64,000 nucleotides of DNA. It comes from Pocillopora verrucosa. Taxonomy: Eukaryota; Cnidaria; Anthozoa; Scleractinia; Pocilloporidae. Shown here piece after piece: positions 35,401 through 47,041 of the stretch (within the stretch, counting starts at the first letter, position 1; every line of letters begins with the position of its first letter). The notes below the pieces were generated by a model, which searched no databases, was not told the DNA's origin, and saw nothing but the letters and a program-made list of their open reading frames with translations. The DNA is taken from NCBI RefSeq assembly GCF_036669915.1, contig NC_089312.1, forward strand, positions 11,527,209-11,591,208, in the 5' to 3' direction. The position numbers were made by a program, and so were the translations under genes.

Positions 35401-38400
35401 GATTTGCATGGTTGAACTGAAATTTTCAAAATTTTCAAAACTTCATTTATAATGTCTTCCTTCTATCTGGGCTTCAGGCCGCATATTAGTGACAGTGGGA
35501 GTTTTGACTTGGATGCAAGCGGGCTAGCTTTGTCAGTTAGCGCAAAACTTGGTGAGTTATGTAAATGAGTGCGTATTAACGAGTTTTTTTTTTTTTTTTT
35601 TTTTTTCGGTTAACATACTACAAATTTCACACTCCTTCAAACTTTTCTCGATGGTTTGTTGCCATCGGCTGAGGTGTGCATCACTCGCATCATATGTCAA
35701 AGCCGTAGGCATCAAGATGGTGCTTGCACCAACTCGTTCAGGATCTCCTGAAAGGAAACTTCTCAGCCATAAATTATTTCATTCTTGCCTAACTTTTTGT
35801 TTATATGTTCTCTTTTTCTGTTTAGGTCAGTTCTTTTTAAAATTTGCCACATTTACTGTACCTTTTCTGCAGAGTGATTTTTCTGTAAAGTGAAAGCAAG
35901 GACTCCTTCGCATTTTCAAGTGTATTTTTGCCTTTTCTTTTCAGGCGCAGATAGCACTGGTCACCCAACCATTGCCACATCCAGCTGCTCTAGTTCAGTA
36001 GGAGACGTGAATATCCATTTTCATGGTGGTGCAAGGTGACTGATTTCCTTCATTTTGCTCTTATGTTTTGATGTTAGGTAAATGAAGACATTTCACGTGC
36101 GGGGGAATCGTCGCATACGATGGCTTATGATTTCAAAGAAGACGAGGCTCCTTCACTGTGCAATAATACCATCACGACCCATACATAATCATGGTATTCA
36201 TTAGTCGACCCGATCACATCACTAGTATTCTTTGACCGAAAACTGATAAATCAGCTCACCTACCCACGACATAAGGGGCTCCTTTCGTCCCAACCGTTTT
36301 AGATTCGATATCCTTTCAAATAACATTCATATGAAATTAACCTTTCCTGTGCACAACTTGTACAGAAGCTCCCGACATGTACGATGGTCTGTAGATACTG
36401 GCGAAGAGGGAATGATTCGAAAGCATACAGTAGGTTTCCCTGTACTAAACCCGATCTTATGAGCACTGAATGATATCGGCCATCTGGTTTATCGGCCAAC
36501 GAGTCAGTGATGCTTGTTAACAACTCCGACGGCTTATCGAGCAGAATTTTATGGAAAGAAAGTCCACATTATCACTATTGTAGGTTTCAATATTCCTTCT
36601 TCTTCCCAGTTGGCTTTACAACCTTTTTGACAGCTACGTAGCAGGAAAAATTAAAGATACTCTGCAAGATAAGGTTAGTAGTAGTCTTACTAAAGGTATG
36701 TTGTCCAAAAGTTGAAAACTCTGAAAAGAATAAGTGCCGTGTTTACAGTGGTTTTTTTTTTGTTCAATGTTTTTCTGATACTTTGAACTAACCTTCAGCC
36801 GATTCGTTTAATTCTTTCGAAAGCTTTGCCAAGAAGTATCAGAGGTTATAAACAACAATGCCGAAAAGGAGCTTTCAACGTTTCCAGGTAACTCAAAAGA
36901 GGCAGTTTCTTGAATTTGCTTTGTCATGTTATCATGAAACCTCAGGAAACAACTTAATTATTGATCATAATTTACTTTATAATAAAGTTCGGATATAACG
37001 CGCGCTGTCATTGGTTGAAAGAGCGTGCTCTATGAGAGTATTGAGCATAGAACTGAGCTAAAGCTGTTACGCCATCTGCCAAATTGTACTATGTTCGACC
37101 TTTTCCGGGACTTCTTTTTAGCTTTTTTCCGATAATTGAAAGTGAAATTCGGAACAAGCGAGCCGGCAAGTAGCAACAGATGAACCAAACAAAGGTTTGT
37201 AAACATATCAGGCGCCGTAATTTACATTATTAAAACGTGAGCAGATACAAAAATCCTCAAAGGAAAAACAAAATAGACATTCCGAGTTTTAAAGATTTTC
37301 ACGCTCAGGCTTACGTACGGTAATAAAAATCAAACACAGCTAACACTCGTATAGTATATAAAGTTCAGAGTTCAAAAACAAAACAGAACAAAACAGAAAT
37401 TATGAAAAATATAATCAAACTGACATAACTGTCAAAATTCATACTAATCATGACGGTGTCCGAGCAAATATGATCATGCTGAAGTCCATCGCGGCTCGCT
37501 TAGTATGGCGATCTCCGGTCATTACAGTAAAGCAAGCCTCAGAAACTACATCGGCCGGCCTTCGAGTGAAAAAATAAGAGCTTGCTCTAATATCCTTTCC
37601 GATACGTTTAGCAGAAAGTCACTTCAGTCACTGCAGTCGAGTTTTGCGGCGCTGTCATCCCGAGCGATCTTCATGTTCGGTGAATTCGGCTGTCGTTCAT
37701 TTAAAAAATACTCGCCTTAAACAGTTTGTTTTCTACCTTGTCATGTGAAAAAACTCGCGTGTTTTTTATGAGGCATAATTCGGTTGAAGTTCACTGAACA
37801 CTTCACTTCAAGATTCTGTATGAAAAACTTTAGGCAAAAGCGTTAAAATCGACTTGCCGAACTATTTTACTTTGTAAACTATCGCAGATTGTGAACTTTG
37901 ATGGTTTTTGAACTTTGATGGTTTGACACTTTTGACAGCTTTTGTTTTGTAGAGCCAATCAGATTATTTGAACCATTCTAAGAGGGATTCTGATTGGCTT
38001 ATTGTAGCGTGCTCTATGAGAGTATAGAGCATGCTGACGACATTGTAGTTCGCTTTGGAAATAAAGTTTGTTTTAAAAATTGAAAGTAATGCATGGGGAA
38101 TTTGACGGATTCTTTATTATAAACAAATAGAGAAGCCTTGACTGTGCTCTGTTCTGTTATAAAGCACTTAGGAAGCGGCTAGAGCACTCAAGAAGTGGGG
38201 AGAAACACTCGACTACGTCTCGTGTTTCTCCCTACACTTCTTTCGCGCTCTAGCCGCTTCCTAAGTGCTTTATAACAGAACAGAGCACAGTCAAGGCTTC
38301 TCTATTTGTTAAATTGGGTTGTCTTAAACATAGTAGAGTAAAAGCACAGGAAGAAATAAAATTGAAATTTTCCCTGAATTCTTACGTGTATGTGACCACC

Positions 38401-41400
38401 GTGGTTACCGCAACGTTTTCAATGGTTGCTAAATTTGGTTCTAATTGTGTATTTAGCTCAGGTAATTAAAAACCGACCAGTGGACAAGTCATATTTAATT
38501 ACTTATTTTCCTTGTTGTATTTTGCAAAGTATGGTCTATTTTATTTAGAGAGAGATTAAACTTTCTTCGTTCATTAGCAAGTCAATAAAAAATGAGTTTT
38601 CAGTCAGGCATTGGAGATAAAAGATGGCTATTGGGCGCTTTTATAATTAGTTGCCGTCTTTTGCAATATTTGAAGTGCCGTTAACTGGAAAGCCTCCATT
38701 TACACCAAACTTACTTAACACTGTTTTATTCATTCATAAGTCTTGTGTTCGAATGAAGTAAACGTTGTTCTCCTAAATTTACAGCTCTCTCACAGGCTAA
38801 GACATTGGATTCCAAGACCAAAGCTTTATCCTTGTTTGTTTTCACATTTCAGTAAAAAAACAGATCGATCGATACGCTCTTATAAACTATTCTCTGGTTT
38901 CAAGTCCAGTCTTTAATGAGTCTTACCTGGACGTTTTCATTAAAGTAAGTGACAGTTCATCATTTTACATATCCTATGTTTCTTATTCTATGTAATCACT
39001 TGCGCTTTCATAAGAAGATTAGACGTGTTCTTTATTTTAGTGTTGTTCGTAAAGTTCTCGAATACTTCCCCTACCATTTCACAAAGAAACTGCTGGGGAA
39101 TTGGCCAATAAGAGGCCACTAAAGCTGATTTCTCTGGAAGTGTTAACTCCGCCAATATCATAAGTGTTTCCCTCAACAAATAAATTCGGTAAAGCACGTT
39201 GCACTCCCTTACCACTCCTTCGACGGTAGAAAGTGCAAGAGCATACCGAGGTTTTTTAAGAATTCAGGAGTTACCTGGGTAACAATGCATGTCCTGTTAA
39301 TGTCGCTAAACATCTCTTCCATAAACCAGGTCGCTTAGCTTTTTTAAAATCAAAGTGCTCATTGATAAATAATTGAAAGCTCTAAGCACTTGATTTGGAA
39401 AATTAAAACGCCCAGGTTGTTTCAGTTTTTTCCTTCTCATCTTTATGTCCATTTTGATGTCTTAAGGGAGAGTTTCAGTCTGCAACAGACCCAAAAGAAG
39501 CTCCATTTTCGCCTGTAAGCCTCCCTACGGATTCAGAATCAGCAAAGATGGCGTACGTTTGGTTAACTGACTACGTTATTAACACAGCCGGGCTCGTTTA
39601 TCAAGATGCTGGTTTTCTGAACGAAACTGTCACTCCGTCGATGGTAGGTGTAAATATCTTATTTTACGCATTGTGTACATGACAGGCGATTACCCTTCAC
39701 TATACAGACTGATGAGCTAGAGTTTATTTTCAAACTCATCAATGACTTGTTTTACGAATCTTCTCCAACCCCATTGAACGATGTTTTACATATATATTGA
39801 TATACGGAGAGTCCTAGTGGCAAGCATCGCCCACGCGCTGCTTCTCCAGCGTTAATGTTTTTTTTAACACAAAGGTAGTAAAATTATTCTTGGTTTTCGT
39901 TGCAGCTTCCTCCAAATTTTTCTTACCCTTTAAACACGTCGACATTTAAATTGATCATACCAAAGGTGAGTGATCGCTTATCCCATTTGATTCTTTTGAT
40001 GATCATGGTTTAGGGCTCATGGTCCAAGCTGATGCACTTAAAATTAAGTCTTTGGTGTCATTTGCTTAAGAATTTCTCAGAATGACGACGTAACCGTTAA
40101 AAAATACAGGTATTCTACTTACATGCGGCAGCACCTTCGAGAGTTAAATGAAATATGTCGTCTGATCTGTTTTACAACTTTCAAGGCTTTCAAGTTCAAT
40201 TACGCTAGAATTGACGATTCGACTGAACAATCTTACAACTTCGACTTTTTTTCAACTTTTTATAATTTAGTAGCTGTTACTATTTCTACGAGAAGTTCAG
40301 TTATTTTGTTGAATTCCTTTCACTAAAACAATGAAAGGTCGTCAAAGTGTTTTTCCACTTGTTTATTTATCAGTTATACCTGATGTACCCAAACCGTCCA
40401 ATGAAGCTGGTTGCACACTCCACTTTGCGCCCTACCGTAACCACATCCTCATCAGGAATAGCCTTGACAATGACTGGTCAGGTGGAAACTTACGCACAGT
40501 TAGAAAATGGTTCATTTGTGTACACCTTCACAATGGGACTGGTAAGAGAATCAGACATACGACTAATTGTTTCCAACTTGCTATTTTTCCCTTGTTTCAG
40601 ATAGGTACTGTCTCATTATTAGATGCTATGACTTAAAAAAAATGTTTTTGTTTACAGCGCGATTCCCTTTGGAATTAAGGCAAAGATTAATAAAAAAAAA
40701 AAAAAGGGTCGCATCATTTTGTTTTTGTTTGTTTTTTTTTTTTATTATTTGACAAGGGTGGCTAATTTTTATCAATTGACTTATATGGTTTTCCATTTGT
40801 AGAACATTTCTGCCAGCGTGAAGGTTGCAGTGAGACAAACAAACGTCACCGGTCATGTGGATTCAGTCAAGTATGTATACCTAGAAATATATTTAAATTT
40901 TCCTCCGCGATCAATTATACGTTGTCAAAGGAAAGTAATGGGTGATAAGGAGAAGGAAAGGTTGTTATTTCAATAAAGAGAAAGAAAGTTTGTAACGAAT
41001 CCCTCCTTTAACGGAAGACATTTGAATTTAACGTCCAACGAGCCTTTTGGGTGATAAAAGTTGTGGGTTTTTCATCTTATTTCTTAAAAAAAGGAAAAAA
41101 GCCATAAGTTTGTTTTATAAAGAATGCTTATGATAAAAGTTTCCTTTCCTTAAAGTTAGAGTTTGATTTTCAGTTGTGTCCATTTTTCAGAGTGAAAGTC
41201 AGTCTGATCAAGTCTGCCATTGGAGACATATCGGTAGGAAACTAAAAATGATGTATCCTCACTCTCATCAACCGCAGAACTGTAGAGTTTCTGTCTCCGA
41301 ATACAATCATTAACTGATGATAATAAAATCCCTAGGGAACTGTTATAATTTACTGTCGGTGATAAAAAGAAATTTTAAAATACAATAAGGAGTGAACAGC

Positions 41401-43530
41401 GCATAACGAAATCAGGAATAGCTTTGATTGGTCCATTACTCAGGGGGCGCAGAGGCCTTCTATTTTGTATGGCACAGTTATGACGGAAATGTTCTCCTCT
41501 TTAAGTTATTGTAACGAGGAAGCAAATGTGTTGAAAGGAAAAATTCAAAGTGCGTACAAAACTGTTACTTAGGACGAAAACTACTCTGAAAACAATGGCT
41601 CGCGGAACGTCGTAAGAAGATTATGTTACTTTTTCCAAAAGTTAAATATTGCACTTTTCCATATACTCGGGACTTCATACCTATCAAACCTCTTTTTCAA
41701 GAAATGGTTTTAAAACCCTTGCTTCTACAAAAGACACCATAAACCGATGGAATAAAGCGCATGATTTTGTTTTTCGAAGTAAAGATTAATCGGAACATTC
41801 AAGGAAATTTTCGATGAGTCATTTCCTAGGAATCAACCAATCACGTAAGAAATTTATTTATTAAGAGTTTCATTTTGCTGAATTGCAGATCAACATGAAG
41901 CTTCTTCAATTCGCTTTGGATGCTTTTGCAGACCAGATAATTGCCAAGCAACTAAACAGTGAGAGAAATTTTCATGTCATCTACTAACTAGCGATAAACA
42001 ATCAATCAAAAAGTCTCTATGGTGTTTGCCGTCCAAGAAATATTATTCTGTTTCGGTTTAGCTGGGAAAATGCTTAGCCATCATTAGAGAGAAATTTTAA
42101 GACATTGCTGGCCTCCATCCTGAAAAATATGAGCGGTAACCAATCAAACCGAGCATAACTTAGTTGTAAAGTCATGACCCAACGTGCATATGTAGGCCAT
42201 AGAAATAAATTTATAATGCTTATACAATGCTTACTTATGTTTTATCTCATCAAGTTACACAGTTAACAGCTCCTTTTGAAAAGTAAGCATGTCGAGGAAT
42301 GCTCAAACCTCCATGAAATAAATGTCTCAGTCTAAGTCAGAGGGAGCTTCCGACCAAACGAGAAAAGTTACCTCTGAATTCATTTTGAATGCTAAGGCTT
42401 CATTGGTTTTTTTTTCTTTTCTATTCTTAAATCTTCTGTGAGCGTAATTTTTATTTAAAGATTTTGGGATCTGGGAAAGTCTGAAGAAGTTTTGGAACCT
42501 TTCACCCTATGGATTTACCGTGGAAGCAAGTGAAAATAATAAGGAGTCGAGAGCGAATTATATGCGATTTTTATTAACCTGATTTACAGTTTTAAAATCA
42601 GGCTGTCCACAGTGTTAAAGTCAAATCCACTCTCTAGAATATACGCATCACGATGAGTTTCTCAAAGTCACCTGTAAACTACATACCCTGTCCAACGGGG
42701 GCTGACATCTAAGATCGTGATTGGTAGCCTTTACTTTCAAATTCAACCATACCTGTACATTACACTTTCAACTATTGCATCAAACTTTGTCAGGTTGGTG
42801 TTAACTTATTGCTTGTTTTCTTACCGTATAGAAATTGGCGACGTTGGCTTTCCTTTGCCAGTAGTGGACGGAGTTCAGCTGGTAAATGCTGAAGTGACGC
42901 CCGGAAAGGTAGGCTACTATTTAGCATAATCAATGCCCAGTCCTCAGTAATTTCTAGAGAGGCAGGCCTCTTACCTCTCTTCCTATTTTTTTATGCTACT
43001 TCTCTTCTTTCTTCCGTTCCTTCCTTCCATCCTTCCTTCCTTCCTATCTTCTTTAATTAGATCATTCGTTTTTTTCACTGGCGTTGTCCGTTCCTGCCTA
43101 CTTTGCATCTCTGCTTCGATCCCTTGATTCATCTGCGTTCCTCCTTTCCATTCTTCCGTTTCTTGCTTTTTCAGTTCGTTCCATTTTTGTTCTTCTTCTT
43201 TCTGACTTCTTTCTCATCCATTCTGTCATTCAGTGACTCGTGTGTTTGTTAAGTCATTCTATAATTATTTTTTCATTAATTTCAATTCGTAAAGTACGTA
43301 TTTACTCGAAGCTCGCGAACAGTCGAGCAGAATAGCGTGTGTAGGAGCTACGTCGTTCTCTAATATTTGCAACACATTTTGACAAGACCTGTGGTGCGCT
43401 ATATCGTTGTATCTTATTTTTCTACCCACAGGGCTTCAACTTGATTGCAACAGATGTGAAATATTCTCCTAGTAAAAGTGATGCTACTGATAACCGTCCA
43501 CGAGGAAGAAATAAGATAGTCATAGTTTAG
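32426..43530 (+). CDS. BPI/LBP-family lipid-binding protein, gene A
   Basis: Sixteen exons: 32426-32546, 34592-34703, 35030-35158, 35478-35551, 35945-36035, 36610-36673, 36824-36887, 38853-38944, 39467-39643, 39906-39965, 40374-40541, 40803-40870, 41191-41233, 41889-41958, 42832-42908, 43432-43530 (502 residues). Every phase closes. The signal peptide ends near Ala25 and is followed by NPGIRLRFTDKGLQL. PDISGD and a VGHISYSLS strand follow. The family disulfide is Cys160 (TSSCSS) and Cys199 (KLCQE). YVWLTDYVINTAGLVY and YPNRPMKLVA lie in the C-terminal barrel. The tip loop is NWHYRKDHW. At least seven N-glycosylation sequons are visible (NES, NET, NFS, NTS, NGS, NIS, NVT), more than in gene B. 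For exon 6 I chose the GTTAGT donor over a downstream GTATGT because only it keeps Cys199 in frame, as in gene B. AATAAA follows near 43808. Confidence 0.92.
35584..35608. repeat. Poly-T tract
   Basis: An uninterrupted run of more than 20 T in intron 4 of BPI gene A. It may be the reverse A-tail of a retroposed fragment, but no flanking element is recognised. Confidence 0.8.
36990..38310. mobile_element. Repeat/foldback insertion in intron 7 of BPI gene A
   Basis: It begins near ATAACGCGCGCTGTCATTGG and ends with a long foldback. The word GCGTGCTCTATGAGAGTAT occurs twice in direct orientation (about 37025 and 38005) and in inverted orientation at 7995-8065. The right end, 38122-38310, is a near-perfect inverted repeat with arms of about 90 bp (left arm begins AACAAATAGAGAAGCCTTGA) around a very short centre near 38215. 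No coding region is recognised, so the element is non-autonomous or a composite of several insertions. Confidence 0.75.
38122..38310. repeat. Long near-perfect inverted repeat (foldback)
   Basis: The left arm contains AGCACTTAGGAAGCGGCTAG then AGCACTC and GAGAAACACTCG; the right arm repeats these in reverse complement through CTAGCCGCTTCCTAAGTGCT to CTCTATTTGTT. Only a few mismatches separate the arms. Transcribed as part of gene A pre-mRNA it would form a hairpin of roughly 90 bp. Confidence 0.92.
43011..43052. repeat. TTCC-type microsatellite
   Basis: Repeated TTCC/TCCTTCC units in intron 15 of BPI gene A, within a longer pyrimidine-rich stretch to about 43210. Confidence 0.8.
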
Positions 43531-43799
43531 TCTTCGACGAGTCGCTTGAAATTTAGCAGTTCTCCCAGAGTTAGTCAAATTGACGAGCCAAAATGGAATG
43601 GGTTTTAAATAGATGATCGCCGCTGATTGTGTCAAGATTCATAATTTGAATCAAAAGGCTGTAATAAGTAAAGCCACCATCCTTTAGTTGTTGTGACCAA
43701 TTGCCTGTTAATGTGGACCGATGGCTTTTGCCTCTAGCTGATAACAAACTAATGGTGAATATTCTAGTTCATTGTGAATAATCATGAATCAGTATCAAC

Positions 43800-46700
43800 G
43801 AAAAACAATAAACGTTTATATGATATTAGGGACGTGTGTTTTAGTCAACTTCTTCAACATGTGGTCAGTTTTTGATTAAGCTGCTACATGAACAGATGAA
43901 TCAGCACTTAAGGTTTAAGTAATTTTATTGTCACCTTTACAGTTATTATTGCACAAAAGAATAAGAATCAATTCCCCATAAACCTTTTTTATTCGTTGGG
44001 AGCTCTATCTTAAGGCTGGACAAATAATAGAGGACTTAAGTGGTCAGACAGAACCTATACCTATAGTGTTTAGACATTTAATCGAAAGATTCACAGTCAA
44101 ACACATCACATAGATGAAATAACGAACAAAGACAGTGGAAATTCTGCGAACGAAAAAAGTGGAAAAGGGCAGAGCCTGCCCAAATTCTAATTTCTAGACA
44201 ACAGAGAACTATACACAACTTTACATTGTCGCAGGTAGCCAAAGAGTAAAACAAACACTCCAAAAAGGTGCACTTCTTACTGGAAAGTCTTAACAAGTTT
44301 TTTAAAAAGCAGTTCTGACATGTTCAACAACTCGAAGTCATTTCATTGGTTTGTTCGATCGATCTTCAGGCTCTCACCTCTGCGAAGACCTGATTTCTAT
44401 AGCACCTGCCATTTAAATCAGCACAAAAACTAAATTCAGTTCTGAAATCCAAGATCCAGTTAAAAATCCTTCAATAAAAACTTAATTCATCGTCCATGGT
44501 GATTGCTCTGACGACCGAGTTCGAAGAGCACATGCTCAAAACTAGTGCTCAGGCCCTATTTCCGTATCGCTACCTCCCGTTTTAATCCTTATGCGGATTT
44601 TAATTTAGGAATTGTAACAGTAGTTCTCCTCTTTAATGTGAAAAGAGGATGGATTTCTCCAGGAGGTCTTAACGCCGTCAGCAAGAGAATGAAGTTATGT
44701 CACCCACGTCCCTCAATTCTTGTGTCATTGAGGTCAGCAGTGTTCCTAGATTAAACAACAATAGAGGTAATCTTTTGCGAACAAGCCCAAAACTGGCTGA
44801 AAATCGTGGCTGCTTAGAATAGAGGTTCTAACACACTAATCGTGTAAGCATTATGCAGGTGAAAAGTACCAGTATCTCATTACAAAAGGCAAGTTATAGA
44901 TAACTACTTTAATTTCAAATTTGTTTCTTCTTCACCATTGCCAATACTCGCTCCTTTGTTTGCCTCTGATGCTTTCAGTTTTCCTTTGACAAGTATTGCA
45001 TTGTAATAATTGTAATAATTGGTGCTCCCTGGTAAGTTTTGAATTATTTCAACCTCTTTTCAATTGCGTTATACCGTATTATTCAAGCTAAACAAACGAA
45101 AAGCATTAAAATCGATAAAGTTGAAACTACAATGAGTCGCCTCTTATGGCAGAGTCAAGTTCTAACCCACACTGGGTGTTATTTTGGAAGTTACTTTCGT
45201 GAAGGCCGGAGGTCAACATAGACAGTAAGTTTTTACTAAATAATGCATAGAAATTTTTAATTTTGGCTTCACCAACTGTTGGAATAATCGTTCAAATTGT
45301 TACGACGCTGCCTGAGATGGATTTCCCTTCTTATTACTAAGCGGATAGAACCCTTTGCTCTTTGTGTGCTATTACAAGCACTACCGTCTTTTGGACCTCC
45401 CGCAGGTTGATGTTGCTCGAGATTTCACCCATTGTTTCTGTCTTTCTTTCTTTCTGTCTAATAACTTTATAAATATTCCAAAGATTAGCAGCGGCTGGAC
45501 ATGTTACCTTCTGGGTTGGGAGTCACTCCCTCTTGATCAAATAAGACTTTTGTTTCTAAACAAAAAGAACCCGGAACCTTTTAGTTTTTTTGTTGTTATA
45601 TTCACGAAGATCTTGCTTCTGGACAAAAGTCACTTTGAGGCTAAATTATCCAAGAGAAAGGTGGTCTGTTTTCTTAAAGAAAATATGTGGTCTGAAGTGT
45701 TCAGCCGAATCTCGACTTTAAAAGTAATTACTTTTCATTAGAGGGCGTGGGTCCCGATATTCTATGCTCAATGAAGCATCAGTTCAATGCAAATGAAAAA
45801 TTGTGGTTGAAACTCAGGGGTTAAGGCTATAAATGAGGAAATAACGAATCAAAGAAAACAAAAACAACAGGATAATCGCAAAAATGGTAAAAACATTTGA
45901 AACTCACGTGAAGTTTAATCAAAAGAGGTACGGTTATCACCACTTGTTACTGCTGAATAACAACATACAATGTTTTTAATTTCTCTTAAACTAATTGTTA
46001 TCATTGTTGTATTTACCATCATCATTACATGAAGAATGGGGTAACATGGTCGCTGTAAGATCACCATTCGTGGGTCGCGAGAATCCTTCATAAGGGTTCT
46101 CTTCATATTTTGTCTTTCTATTTTGCACTCTGCTTTTTTCGCTTGGTTTGAATGACAGAACCTTTGAAGCGTCAAATGAATTGACAGGTTGATTGAGTCA
46201 TCAAATAGCACTTAGGGGAGAGGTAGATAGTCTAAACAAAACAATCACCAGTCTCACTTTTATTATCACGGTCAAATGACTAATCGTTCTATTTTATTCC
46301 TCGATTTTGGACAGAAGTGACTCATAATATATTATTGACCATATGCCATAATTCCCTTTTCCTCCTGTCCTGGGAAATATTGATATGGTTTTACGAACAC
46401 GACGCATCTGACCAGCTCTTCGATTCATGGTATCTCTTGTTTGGAAATTCGTATCTTGGATTGAAAAGGAAGCCATCACAGCAACAGATATGAATAATAA
46501 TGAGTGAGAACAGGTATGGTTATTTGCTTGGTGAGCCTTAATGTCATTGTTATTACTGAGGAGACAAGGACAGAAATAAAATATAAAAAGACTCTATCGG
46601 TGTCTCTTATCTTAAAATTTTTTCACTAAGGGTTACAGAGTACATAGCTAAAACATTGATTTCAAAGATGACCAATGTTGTCGGGACCTCTTTCGCCTAT

Positions 46701-47020
46701 TCACCTAACGTAGTCTTTAAAATGAACTCCAGATGTAGAAAAACATTAATCGAGTAAATGACTGTCATTGAAATTTCCATGACAAGAGCTTGAATATTCG
46801 GCGCCATATGCATATACACACCTATTTACCCTGGTTGCCCACATAATTACAGCTATCTTTAAGGCGTTTTTTGCTCATCTTTACTTAAACTTCATTAAAA
46901 CGCCATGATACAAAATCACTTCAAGTCTGCGCTAATATTAAAAAAAGTCTTGCTTTTGTCTTACACTCATTAATTTCGATAGTTTTCATTTAGCAGGAGC
47001 ATTTTACTCTTCTCTTACAG
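43800..47020. other. Intergenic, no recognised gene
   Basis: The left part holds the gene A 3' UTR and polyadenylation signal. A 128-codon ORF at 45355-45741 has a Phe/Leu/Lys composition typical of AT-rich chance frames and no domain. A pyrimidine-rich TTCTCTTACAG acceptor-like word near 47020 probably belongs to the first CAP gene. Confidence 0.5.
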
Positions 47021-47041
47021 CGTTTCAATTCTGATGAACAA

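Noticed and set aside
45355-45741. 128-codon plus-strand ORF between the BPI and CAP clusters
   Set aside because: Composition is that of random AT-rich translation, with no domain, signal peptide or fitting splice partner.
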